Positions 31,054 to 38,619 of a stretch of DNA of 64,000 bases are shown here, piece by piece. A program made the translations under genes and the position numbers. The stretch comes from Pseudomonas inefficax (GTDB lineage Bacteria > Pseudomonadota > Gammaproteobacteria > Pseudomonadales > Pseudomonadaceae). How positions within the stretch are numbered: the first letter of the stretch is position 1; each line of letters opens with the position of its first letter. The notes under the pieces are model-generated. The model was not told where the DNA came from. It was given only the letters and a program-made list of their open reading frames with translations, and searched no databases. The stretch lies in the NCBI RefSeq assembly GCF_900277125.1, contig NZ_OPYN01000063.1:117708-181707 (forward strand), read 5' to 3'.

Positions 31054-32501
31054 TGCTGCCTTATCGCCAGGCGCGGCAGAGCGGGGTGGCCATGGGCCCT
31101 GCGGAGCAGGGCTGGCAGCTATGGCTGCGGCATGACGCCGACAGTGCCCAATTGCAGGAGCTGCTGCGGGTGCATGGCCAGCCCAGCTTGGTCGAATACC
31201 TGGAGCCTGCACTGTTTGACGAACGCCTCGGCCAGTTGTATCAGGCTGGCGATGCCGCCACCGAGGCGCTGATCGAAGGCATCGGTGACCAGGTCGACCT
31301 GGACAGCCTGATGAGCGAAATGCCGCGCATCGAGGACCTGCTGGAGAGCGACGACGAAGCACCGGTGATCCGCCTGATCAACGGCCTGTTCGGCCAGGCC
31401 CTGCGCCTGCGCGCCTCGGACATTCATATAGAAACCTTCGAGCAGAGCCTGGTGGTGCGCCTGCGGGTCGATGGCCACCTGCGCGAAGTGTTGCGCCCAC
31501 CGCGTGCGCTGTCGGCCATGCTGGTGTCGCGGATCAAGGTCATGGCCCGTCTGGACATCGCCGAAAAGCGCCAGCCCCAGGATGGCCGGATCACCCTGCG
31601 CGCGGCGGGGCGCGAAGTGGATGTGCGGGTCTCGACCTTGCCCGGCATCCACGGCGAACGGGTGGTGATGCGCGTGCTCGACAAGCAGGCCAGCCTGCTG
31701 GCGCTGGGCAACTTGGGCATGCCCACTGCGGTGTTGCAGGGCCTGCGCAGTTGCCTGGCGCGGCCCAACGGCATCGTGCTGTCCACGGGGCCGACCGGCT
31801 CGGGCAAGACCACTACCCTGTATGCCAGCCTCAACAGCCTCAACGACGGCAGCCGCAATATCCTCACGGTCGAGGACCCGGTGGAATACGCTATCGCCGG
31901 CATCGGCCAGACCGCCATCAACCCGCGTGCCGGGCTGACCTTTGCCAGCGGCCTGCGCGCAATCCTGCGCCAGGACCCGGACGTAATCATGCTCGGCGAA
32001 ATCCGTGATCAGGAGACCGCGCAGATCACCGTACAGGCCAGCCTCACCGGCCATCTGGTGTTGTCCACGCTGCACACCAACAGTGCGGTGGGCGCGGTGA
32101 CCCGCCTGCGTGACATGGGCATCGAACCATTCCTGATCGCCTCGTGCCTGCGCGGCGTACTGGCCCAGCGCCTGGTGCGGCGCTTGTGCAGTTGCGCCGT
32201 CGCGCACCCGCTGCAGCCGGCGGAACGCGACCTGTGGCCCGAACTGGCGGCGCTGGGCAGCAGCTACCACGCGGTGGGCTGCGAGCAGTGCCAGGGCAGC
32301 GGTTATGTCGGGCGCCTGGGCCTGTATGAATTCATCGAACTGGATGCCGGGCTGATCGGCCTGTTGTACGACGGTGCCAGTGAACTGGCCATGCAGGACT
32401 ACCTGGCCGCACGCCGGCAGAGCCTGGTGGCGATGGCCAGCGACTGTCTGGCCCGTGGCGAGACCAGCCTGGCCGAAGTACTGCGCGTGGTGCAGGGCTG
32501 A
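31053..32501 (+). CDS. gspE: Type II secretion ATPase GspE (XcpR)
   Basis: A 482-residue cytoplasmic ATPase that drives pseudopilus assembly. The N-terminal domain binds GspL. The core has Walker A GPTGSGKTTT (about 246), the Asp box TVEDPVEY, Walker B VIMLGEIRDQETA and the His box LVLSTLHTNSA. A zinc-binding region is present but altered: LCSC at the first pair and CEQC at the second. The start at ATG 31053 overlaps the gspD stop; an adjacent GTG at 31050 is possible. Confidence 0.96.
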   Translation: MLPYRQARQSGVAMGPAEQGWQLWLRHDADSAQLQELLRVHGQPSLVEYLEPALFDERLGQLYQAGDAATEALIEGIGDQVDLDSLMSEMPRIEDLLESDDEAPVIRLINGLFGQALRLRASDIHIETFEQSLVVRLRVDGHLREVLRPPRALSAMLVSRIKVMARLDIAEKRQPQDGRITLRAAGREVDVRVSTLPGIHGERVVMRVLDKQASLLALGNLGMPTAVLQGLRSCLARPNGIVLSTGPTGSGKTTTLYASLNSLNDGSRNILTVEDPVEYAIAGIGQTAINPRAGLTFASGLRAILRQDPDVIMLGEIRDQETAQITVQASLTGHLVLSTLHTNSAVGAVTRLRDMGIEPFLIASCLRGVLAQRLVRRLCSCAVAHPLQPAERDLWPELAALGSSYHAVGCEQCQGSGYVGRLGLYEFIELDAGLIGLLYDGASELAMQDYLAARRQSLVAMASDCLARGETSLAEVLRVVQG

Positions 32502-32504
32502 GCC

Positions 32505-33707
32505 ATGCCGACCTATCGCTACCAGGCCGTCGACCTCGCCGGCAAGACCCACAAGGCCAGCTTGCAGGCCGACAGCGAACGTCATGCCCGTCAGCTGTTG
32601 CGTGAGCAGGGCCTGTTCGCCCGCCGCTTGCAGCGTCACGAGACCGGCACCCGGCAACCCCGGCGCCAGCGCCTGAGCCGCGCCCAGTTGTGCGAACTGA
32701 CTCGCCAGCTGGCCACCCTGACCGGTGCCGGCATCCCGCTGGTCGACGCCCTGGCTACCCTGGAACGGCAACTGCGCCAGCCCGCCCTGCACGGTGTGCT
32801 GGTGGCCTTGCGCGGCTCGCTTGCCGAAGGACTGGGCCTGGCCCGTAGCCTGGCGCGTCAGGGCGCACCGTTTACCGGCCTGTACTGCGCGCTGGTCGAG
32901 GCCGGCGAGCGGTCCGGGCGCCTGGCCCAGGTGCTGACCCGCCTCGCCGACCACCTGGAGCAGGTACAACGGCAGCAGCACAAGGCACGTACCGCGCTGA
33001 TCTACCCCACCGTGTTGATGGGGGTGTCACTCGCCGTGGTGGTAGGCCTGATGACCTTCGTCGTACCCAAGCTCACCGAACAGTTTGCCCACGCCGGGCA
33101 GAGCCTGCCGCTCATCACTACGCTGCTGATCGGCTTGAGCCGAGGGCTGGTGCAGGCCGGGCCCTGGCTGTTGGGGCTGGCCCTGATGCTTGGTGTGCTT
33201 GGCGGCTGGTTGTTGCGCAAGCCCCACTGGTGCCTGCGCCGCGACCAGCTGCTGCTACGTCTGCCCCATATCGGCAGCCTGCTGCAGGTGCTGGAAAGCG
33301 CGCGCCTGGCACGCAGCCTGGCAATCCTCAGCGGCAGCGGCGTGGCCCTGCTCGAAGCCCTGCAAGTGGCCACCGAAACCGTCGGTAACCGGCGCATCCG
33401 CCTGGCCATGGAACAGGTTCGCCAGCAGGTGCAGGGCGGCACCAGCCTGCATCGCGCGCTGGATGCCAGCCAGCAGTTCCCGCCGCTGCTGGTGAACATG
33501 GTCGGCAGCGGCGAGGCCAGCGGCACTTTGGCCGACATGCTCGAGCGCGTGGCCGACGACCAGGAGCGCGGCTTCGCCCGCCAGGTCGATACCGCCATGG
33601 CGCTGTTCGAACCCCTGATGATCCTGGTGATGGGCGCCGTGGTGCTGTTCATCGTGCTGGCGGTGCTGCTGCCGATCATGCAACTCAACCAGGGCCTGCA
33701 ACTGTGA
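32505..33707 (+). CDS. gspF: Type II secretion inner-membrane platform protein GspF (XcpS)
   Basis: A 400-residue polytopic protein with two homologous cytoplasmic six-helix domains (about 60-180 and 260-380). Typical sequences are FTRQLATLTGAG-like (here CELTRQLATLTGAGIPLVDAL) and FPPLLVNMVGSGEASGTLADML. Three membrane segments lie at about 165-190, 215-240 and 370-395. It starts MPTYRYQAVDLAGKTHKA three bases after gspE. Confidence 0.96.
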   Translation: MPTYRYQAVDLAGKTHKASLQADSERHARQLLREQGLFARRLQRHETGTRQPRRQRLSRAQLCELTRQLATLTGAGIPLVDALATLERQLRQPALHGVLVALRGSLAEGLGLARSLARQGAPFTGLYCALVEAGERSGRLAQVLTRLADHLEQVQRQQHKARTALIYPTVLMGVSLAVVVGLMTFVVPKLTEQFAHAGQSLPLITTLLIGLSRGLVQAGPWLLGLALMLGVLGGWLLRKPHWCLRRDQLLLRLPHIGSLLQVLESARLARSLAILSGSGVALLEALQVATETVGNRRIRLAMEQVRQQVQGGTSLHRALDASQQFPPLLVNMVGSGEASGTLADMLERVADDQERGFARQVDTAMALFEPLMILVMGAVVLFIVLAVLLPIMQLNQGLQL

Positions 33708-33724
33708 CGACAAGGAGTACTGCC

Positions 33725-34159
33725 ATGCAGCATCGACGTAACCGCCAGCGCGGTTTCACCCTTATGGAAATCATGGTGGTGATCTTCATCATCGGGCTGT
33801 TGATCGCCGTGGTCGCGCCCAGCGTGCTGGGCAACCAGGACAAAGCCATGAAACAGAAGGTGATGGCCGACCTGGCCACCCTGGAGCAGGCGCTGGACAT
33901 GTACCGCCTGGATAACCTGCGCTTCCCCAGTAACGAGCAGGGTCTGACCGCGCTGGTGAAAAAACCGGCCCAGGAGCCGTTGCCACGGGCCTGGCGCAGC
34001 GACGGCTACGTGCGCCGCCTGCCGGAAGATCCTTGGGGCACCCCGTATCAGTACCGCATGCCCGGTGAACATGGCCGGGTCGACGTGTACTCGCTGGGCG
34101 CCGACGGCCTGCCGGGCGGCGAAGGCCAGGATGCCGACCTGGGTAACTGGGAGCTGTAA
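33725..34159 (+). CDS. gspG: Type II secretion major pseudopilin GspG (XcpT)
   Basis: A 144-residue major pseudopilin. The leader MQHRRNRQRG is followed by FTLMEIMVVIFIIGLLIAVVAP with Glu5 of the mature form. The C-terminal domain has the calcium-binding loop region (EDPWGTPYQYRMPGEHGRVDVYSLGADGLPGGEGQDADLGNW). The ATG at 33725 follows AAGGAG; an upstream GTG at 33704 only adds a poor leader. Confidence 0.96.
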   Translation: MQHRRNRQRGFTLMEIMVVIFIIGLLIAVVAPSVLGNQDKAMKQKVMADLATLEQALDMYRLDNLRFPSNEQGLTALVKKPAQEPLPRAWRSDGYVRRLPEDPWGTPYQYRMPGEHGRVDVYSLGADGLPGGEGQDADLGNWEL

Positions 34160-34162
34160 CGG

Positions 34163-34600
34163 GTGCGTCGTCAGCGGGGTTTCAGCCTGATCGAGTTGCT
34201 GGTGGTGCTGGCCATCGCCGGGCTGATGACCGGCTTGGCTGTGGCCGGGTTCGGCAACAGCCAGGCCAGTGTAGACCAGGCGCTGCAACGGCTGGCGAGC
34301 GAGACCCGGGCGCAGGCTGCGCTGGCCCGGCATGCCGGGCAGTTGCGCGGGCTGCGCTGGAATGGCCAGCGCCCGGAGTTCGTCCGGCGCGATGGTAATG
34401 GCTGGGAGGTCGAAGCAGTTGCCCTTGGCGACTGGCCCAAGGGCCTGCGCCCGGACTGGCCGGCCAGCCCGCAGCCGCGCCTGTTGTTCACTCCGCATGG
34501 CTGGGCGCAACCGGGCAGCATGCGCTGGCGCTGGGCCGATGGCAGCCAGCAATGGGCCTGGAGCCGCGACGGCCGCTTGCAGGTGGTGGTCGCCCCATGA
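34163..34600 (+). CDS. gspH: Type II secretion minor pseudopilin GspH (XcpU)
   Basis: A 145-residue minor pseudopilin. GTG start, leader MRRQRG, mature start FSLIELLVVLAIAGLMTGLAVAGF with Glu5. The remainder is a small beta-rich domain rich in Trp and Arg. Three bases separate it from gspG, and its stop overlaps the gspI start. Confidence 0.92.
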   Translation: MRRQRGFSLIELLVVLAIAGLMTGLAVAGFGNSQASVDQALQRLASETRAQAALARHAGQLRGLRWNGQRPEFVRRDGNGWEVEAVALGDWPKGLRPDWPASPQPRLLFTPHGWAQPGSMRWRWADGSQQWAWSRDGRLQVVVAP

Positions 34601-34965
34601 AGCGCCATCAGCGTGGCTTCACCCTGCTGGAAGTGACCGTGGCCCTGGCGATCGCCGCTGTGCTGGCGGTGATTACCAGCCAGGTCCTGCGCCAGCGCCT
34701 GGCGGTGCAGGACAACCTGCAGCAACACCGCCTTGGCCTGCTATGCGCGCGAGAACTGCAAACCCGCTTTGCCGTCGAGCAGTACTGGCCAGCTGCAAGC
34801 CAGGTTGGCGGTGAACTGAGCCAGGGCGGCCAGCGCTGCCACTGGCAACTGCAACTGCGCCGCACCGGCGTACGCGACCTGCGCCGTGGCGAGCTGCTGT
34901 TGTTCGCCGACCGCGACCAGCGCCTGCCGCTGGGGCAGTACACCGTATTTCTGGAGCGGCCATGA
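34597..34965 (+). CDS. gspI: Type II secretion minor pseudopilin GspI (XcpV)
   Basis: A 122-residue minor pseudopilin, leader MKRHQRG, mature start FTLLEVTVALAIAAVLAVITSQ. It ends VFLERP followed by an ATGA overlap (34962) with the repeat region. That same 'FLERP-TGA-ATG' end recurs at 35337-35351, where a tandem duplication has copied it. GspI-J-K form the tip complex of the pseudopilus. Confidence 0.92.
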   Translation: MKRHQRGFTLLEVTVALAIAAVLAVITSQVLRQRLAVQDNLQQHRLGLLCARELQTRFAVEQYWPAASQVGGELSQGGQRCHWQLQLRRTGVRDLRRGELLLFADRDQRLPLGQYTVFLERP

Positions 34966-35351
34966 GTTACAGAGATCGTGAAGCTTGTGCTGCCCCTGTG
35001 GGAGCGGGCATGCCCGCGAAGCAGGCGACTCGGTGCATGGCACCGGCTTCGCCGGTGTTCGCGGGCGCGCCCGCTCCCACAGAGGCCCAGTTCCACCCCG
35101 CGCAGGTGCCTGCCCATGAAGCAGCGCCATGCCTGCCTGATCCTGGAGCACTTATTAGTTACAGAAATGATGAAGTTTGTGCTGCCCCTGTGGGAGCGGG
35201 TTTACCCGCGAAGCAGGCGACTCGGTGCATGGCACCGACTTCGCCGGTGTTCGCGGGTGAACCCGCTCCCACAGGGAGGGCGTATACCCGTCAGCCCAGT
35301 ATCCAGCCTGTGAAGCAGCGACAGGCCGGCATGTTCCTGGAGCGGCCATGA
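34962..35351 (+). pseudogene. Repeat-derived ORF between gspI and gspJ (probably not a gene)
   Basis: A 129-codon frame that overlaps the gspI stop (ATGA) and ends in a second ATGA at 35348. The product would be low-complexity REP translation (PVGAGMPAKQATRCMAP repeated twice) and ends with the relic VKQRQAG fused to the gspI terminus MFLERP. It is best read as the first unit of a tandem duplication. It may still be translated through coupling. Confidence 0.5.
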
Positions 35352-35695
35352 GTTACAGAAACCGTGAAGCTTGTGCGCTCCCTGTGGGAGCGGGCATGCC
35401 CGCGAAGCAGGCGACTCGGTCCATGGCACCGGCTTCGCCGGTGTTCGCGGGCGCGCCCGCTCCCACAGAGGCCAAGTTCCACCTCGCGCAGGTGCCTGCC
35501 CATGAAGCAGCGCCAGGCCTGCCTGATCCTAGAGCACTCATGAGTTACAGAAATGATGAAGTTTGTGCTGCCCCTGTGGGAGCGGGTTTACCCGCGAAGC
35601 AGGCGACTCGGTGCATGGCACCGGCTGTGCCGGTGTTCGCGGGTGAACCCGCTCCCACAGGGAGGGCGTATATCCGTCAGCCCAGTGTCCAGCCT
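34962..35695 (+). repeat. 2x2 tandem repeat with four REP pairs between gspI and gspJ
   Basis: Two large units (period 386 bp, starting at 34962 and 35348) each contain two related ~193-bp subunits (starts at 34962, 35154, 35348 and 35540). Each subunit begins with (A)TGAGTTACAGA or ATTAGTTACAGA, contains an inverted REP pair around 'caggcgactcggtgcatggcaccg', and ends in a start-like relic, ATG/GTG-AAGCAGCG-CAGGCC. The last of these relics is the genuine gspJ start. All copies keep an open frame. No separate gene is supported here. Confidence 0.9.
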
Positions 35696-36286
35696 GTGAA
35701 GCACCGCCAGGCCGGCCTGACCCTGATCGAGCTGATGGTCGCGCTGGCGCTTACCGCCATGCTCGGCATCATGCTCGCCGCCCTGGTCAATGGCTGGCTC
35801 AAGGTCCGCGAGCGCCTGCAGACCACCAACCAGGAAACTTCAGTACTGGACTTCTGCCTGGCCCTGGAGCGTCGCTTCGACAGCCCGGTAATGCGCCGTC
35901 TGTACGACCAGCGCCTACCCCTGGCCAGCCGCTGGCTGGACTGGCAACCAGCAAGCAACCAATTGCTCTGGGTCGCCATCACCGGCATGCCGGAAGCCGA
36001 AGGCGGCTCGCGCCTGCAGCGCCAGCGCCTGCGTTTCGAGGCCCGCGAGCAGCGCCTGCTGCTGGAAAGCTCGGCCGACCTCTACGCTGCCGCCGCCCCA
36101 CGCTGGGTCCAGCGCGACCGGCTCGAGCGGGTCAGTGCCATGAATGTTCTTTATTACCAGGGCGGCCGCTGGCTGGCCTGGCCTTCCGACCAACCTGCGC
36201 ACCCCGGCCGTGGCGTGCGTCTGGAGCTGCAGCGTGATGGAGCACCCTATGTCTGCACTTTCGCCCTCCCATGGGGGCGCTCATGA
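35696..36286 (+). CDS. gspJ: Type II secretion minor pseudopilin GspJ (XcpW)
   Basis: A 196-residue minor pseudopilin from the GTG at 35696: leader MKHRQAG, then LTLIELMVALALTAMLGIMLAALVNGWL with Glu5. The same frame is open back to ATG 35348 with no stop, so an N-terminal extension of 116 repeat-coded residues is possible. I chose the GTG because it gives a normal pseudopilin leader, although its ribosome site is weak (CCAGCCT). The C-terminal domain (YYQGGRWLAWPSDQPAHPGRGVRLEL) is typical of GspJ. Confidence 0.88.
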   Translation: MKHRQAGLTLIELMVALALTAMLGIMLAALVNGWLKVRERLQTTNQETSVLDFCLALERRFDSPVMRRLYDQRLPLASRWLDWQPASNQLLWVAITGMPEAEGGSRLQRQRLRFEAREQRLLLESSADLYAAAAPRWVQRDRLERVSAMNVLYYQGGRWLAWPSDQPAHPGRGVRLELQRDGAPYVCTFALPWGRS

Positions 36287-37359
36287 AGTTTGAATGGGGG
36301 CGGCGCACCCCGGCCGAGCCGTGGCTGTTGCTGCGACCGGGCGTTGTCTGGCACTGGGCGCTGGCCCAGGGCGGCCTTGTGCAACGCCATGGGCAGGGCG
36401 AGCCGCCGGCCAACCTGCAGGCTCGTGTGGCGTTGATCCTGCCTGCCGAGGCCTGCAGCTATTTCCGCGTACCGGCACCGCCCGGGCTCAAGCGTGAAGA
36501 ATGGCCGCTGTTGCTCGAAGACCGCTTGCTACAGGCCGTCGACGAGGTGACTTGCGCCTGTCTGGCCCGCGAGCCCGGCCATCTTCGGTTATTGGTGGTA
36601 GCCCGTCAGCAACTGGACGACTGGCGCGGACAGTGTGCCGAGTGGGGCTTGCAGGTAGCCCGTTGCTGGGCAGAACTACAGCTGCTGCCAGCGCCCGAGG
36701 CGGGCCGTGCCTGGCAATGGCAGCGCACCCCCGGCATGTATTTTTACAAAGGGCTGGGCGAAGACCGGCAGGAGCACTGGCTGGCCTGGCCGGATGCACT
36801 GGGCGAGTTGCCACGGCAACCGTGGGCGCAGCTGCAAAAGGTCGCGCTGAGCGGTGACTGGCCAAGCACGTTGGCACCGCTCGATAAATTGCCCGGCCTG
36901 TTCGAGCGTACCCGCAAGGTGCGCTCGCTGCCGGTGGCTTCCCGGCAGCAGCAACGGCTGCTCGCGGCCTGCCTGGTACTGGCTGCCGTCTGGGGTGGGC
37001 TGTGGTTGAGCAAGCAGTGGGGCCAGGCGCAAATCTGGCGCAGTCAGGTCATCGCCATGACCGGTGAGCAGGCCAGCCCCCGGCACGCCGCGCAGGCCCT
37101 CAAGCGCCTGCGCGAAAGTGAACTGCAACAGCAACTGCGCACGCGCCAGCTAGAGGATCTGGAGGCGGCGTTGCAGGCCTGGTTGCGTGACCACCCCAGC
37201 TGGCGCCTGCAAGCGGTACGCTTCGATGGCCAGCGCTGGCACCTGCGGCTGGAGGGCGAGGGCGGTGCGCCGCCATGGAACGACATGGCGACAGCAGCTG
37301 GGGTCTCCGTCCAGGTGCAGGACGGCCAGGTGGTTTTCGACTTGGGAGCAACCTCATGA
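36283..37359 (+). CDS. gspL: Type II secretion inner-membrane protein GspL (XcpY)
   Basis: A 358-residue bitopic protein. The cytoplasmic actin-like N-terminal domain (about 1-215) recruits GspE, one membrane helix lies at about 225-242 (LLAACLVLAAVWGGLWLS), and a periplasmic ferredoxin-like domain (about 260-358) contacts GspM. It is weakly conserved, as is usual for GspL; assignment rests on position, size and topology. The ATG at 36283 overlaps the gspJ stop; ATG 36271 would add four residues. Confidence 0.85.
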   Translation: MKFEWGRRTPAEPWLLLRPGVVWHWALAQGGLVQRHGQGEPPANLQARVALILPAEACSYFRVPAPPGLKREEWPLLLEDRLLQAVDEVTCACLAREPGHLRLLVVARQQLDDWRGQCAEWGLQVARCWAELQLLPAPEAGRAWQWQRTPGMYFYKGLGEDRQEHWLAWPDALGELPRQPWAQLQKVALSGDWPSTLAPLDKLPGLFERTRKVRSLPVASRQQQRLLAACLVLAAVWGGLWLSKQWGQAQIWRSQVIAMTGEQASPRHAAQALKRLRESELQQQLRTRQLEDLEAALQAWLRDHPSWRLQAVRFDGQRWHLRLEGEGGAPPWNDMATAAGVSVQVQDGQVVFDLGATS

Positions 37360-37742
37360 ACCGGGCCTGGTTACAGCGTCATCGTTTGAGGCTCGCCTGG
37401 GCACTGATTGCCCTGTTGCTGGCCTTCCTGGCCCTGCGCGCTGGCCTTGCGCAGTGGCGCGAGCTCAACCAGTGGCGCGGGCTGGCCGAACAAGCCGCCA
37501 GCTTGCAAGGTGGCGCGGGGTTGAACCTGGAGCGGCTACGCCAGTCGGCCCAGGCGCGACAGATCGAACTGGCCGAGGTCGATGCGCAGGGCAAGGCCTG
37601 GCAACTGCGTGGGCAGGTGGCTGACGAACGAGTGCTGCAAGGTTGGTTGCAAAGCCTGCGGGCAGAAGGTGCACAGCTCCTGCAATGGGGGCTGGAGCAG
37701 GATGGCAAGGGCCTGCGCTTCAACCTGGTGATGCAGCCATGA
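37356..37742 (+). CDS. gspM: Type II secretion inner-membrane protein GspM (XcpZ)
   Basis: A 128-residue bitopic protein: short cytoplasmic start, one membrane helix (LAWALIALLLAFLALRAGL), a helical stretch and a small periplasmic alpha/beta domain (VDAQGKAWQLRGQVADERVLQGWLQSLRAEGAQLLQWGLE). It is assigned by topology and by position between gspL and gspN. Starts and stops overlap both neighbours. Confidence 0.85.
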   Translation: MNRAWLQRHRLRLAWALIALLLAFLALRAGLAQWRELNQWRGLAEQAASLQGGAGLNLERLRQSAQARQIELAEVDAQGKAWQLRGQVADERVLQGWLQSLRAEGAQLLQWGLEQDGKGLRFNLVMQP

Positions 37743-38398
37743 GCCGCAAGGGCATGGCGTGGGTTGTGCTGGTGTTCGTGGTGTCGGTATTGGTTGAGCT
37801 TCCGGCCAATTGGGTGGTACGTGCGTTCGGCCTGCCAATGCGTGACGCCAGTGGCAGCCTGTGGCAAGGCCAGGCCCAACAGTTGGGCCCGGTCGGGCCT
37901 TTGCACTGGACAGTGCAACCTTGGCGCTTGCAGGTGAATGCGCAGCTGGGCTTCCAGGGCCAGGCCTGGCAGTTGCGCGCCGAAGGCTGGCCATGGCGCT
38001 GGCAGTTGGAGGCGAGGGCCATAGGCGCCCAGGTGACGGTGGCGACGGATTACCGCTTGGCCGGCCAATGGCAGGGCGCGTTGCGGGTGCAGGGGGCAGG
38101 GCAGCAATGCCGCGCCAGCGAAGGCCGCGTGACGGTAACCGATCTTGCCCTGAGCCAGCCCTGGTCGCTGGGCTTGGGGCAGGGCTGGCTGGAAATGGAT
38201 TGCCGCAACGGCTGGCACCTGCGCGGGCAATTGGCGCAGCAAGGGCAGCATCAGTTGGCCGTGGATGCCGACCTGCCAGCGCGCCGGGCGCAGGTGGTGG
38301 TCGAGTTGCAGCCGGAGGCGGCGCTGACGCCTTTGCTGCGTGGGGTGCAGTGGCTTGGGCCCCAGGCGCTTGCAGGGCAGCGAGACTTGCGCTGGTAG
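37739..38398 (+). CDS. gspN: Type II secretion protein GspN
   Basis: A 219-residue protein with an N-terminal membrane anchor (MAWVVLVFVVSVLVELPANWVV) and a beta-rich periplasmic region with GspN signatures (SGSLWQGQAQQLGPVGPLHWTVQPWRL). GspN is present in only some type II systems and its role is unclear. It is the last gene of the gsp run. No gspO prepilin peptidase is present, so PilD encoded elsewhere must process the pseudopilins. Confidence 0.88.
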   Translation: MSRKGMAWVVLVFVVSVLVELPANWVVRAFGLPMRDASGSLWQGQAQQLGPVGPLHWTVQPWRLQVNAQLGFQGQAWQLRAEGWPWRWQLEARAIGAQVTVATDYRLAGQWQGALRVQGAGQQCRASEGRVTVTDLALSQPWSLGLGQGWLEMDCRNGWHLRGQLAQQGQHQLAVDADLPARRAQVVVELQPEAALTPLLRGVQWLGPQALAGQRDLRW

Positions 38399-38431
38399 AC
38401 AGATGTTATCGCCGGCAAGCTGGCTCGACGT

Positions 38432-38550
38432 TTGTAGGAGCGGCCTTGCGTCGCGAAAGGGCTGCAAAGCAGCCCCCGGGTTTCAGCGCATATGCACAAA
38501 TTGCTGGGGCTGCTTTGCAGCCCTTTCGCGATACAAGGCCGCTCCTACAA
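38432..38550. repeat. Inverted REP pair, 'gtaggagcggccttg' class
   Basis: Outer arms TTGTAGGAGCGGCCTTG and reverse complement, inner arms GGGCTGCAAAGCAGCCCC type. It lies between the convergent gspN and tpsA genes. No gene is present in 38399-38619. Confidence 0.88.
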
Positions 38551-38576
38551 CCAATCAACTGTCTGGCCCAAATGCT

Positions 38577-38603
38577 AAAAGAGGGCACGAAGCCCGTGCC
38601 CTC
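38577..38603 (-). terminator. Intrinsic terminator of tpsA
   Basis: On the minus strand a 9-bp stem GAGGGCACG / CGTGCCCTC with a five-base loop is followed by TTTTAG, 17 bases beyond the tpsA stop. Confidence 0.8.
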
Positions 38604-38619
38604 CAGCGCGGCGCCTGCT

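Noticed and set aside
34962..35695. CRISPR array or VNTR-coded surface protein at the gspI-gspJ repeats
   Set aside because: The units are ~193 bp with internal REP palindromes and relics of gspJ, not short direct repeats with unique spacers. The translated product has no signal or fold features.
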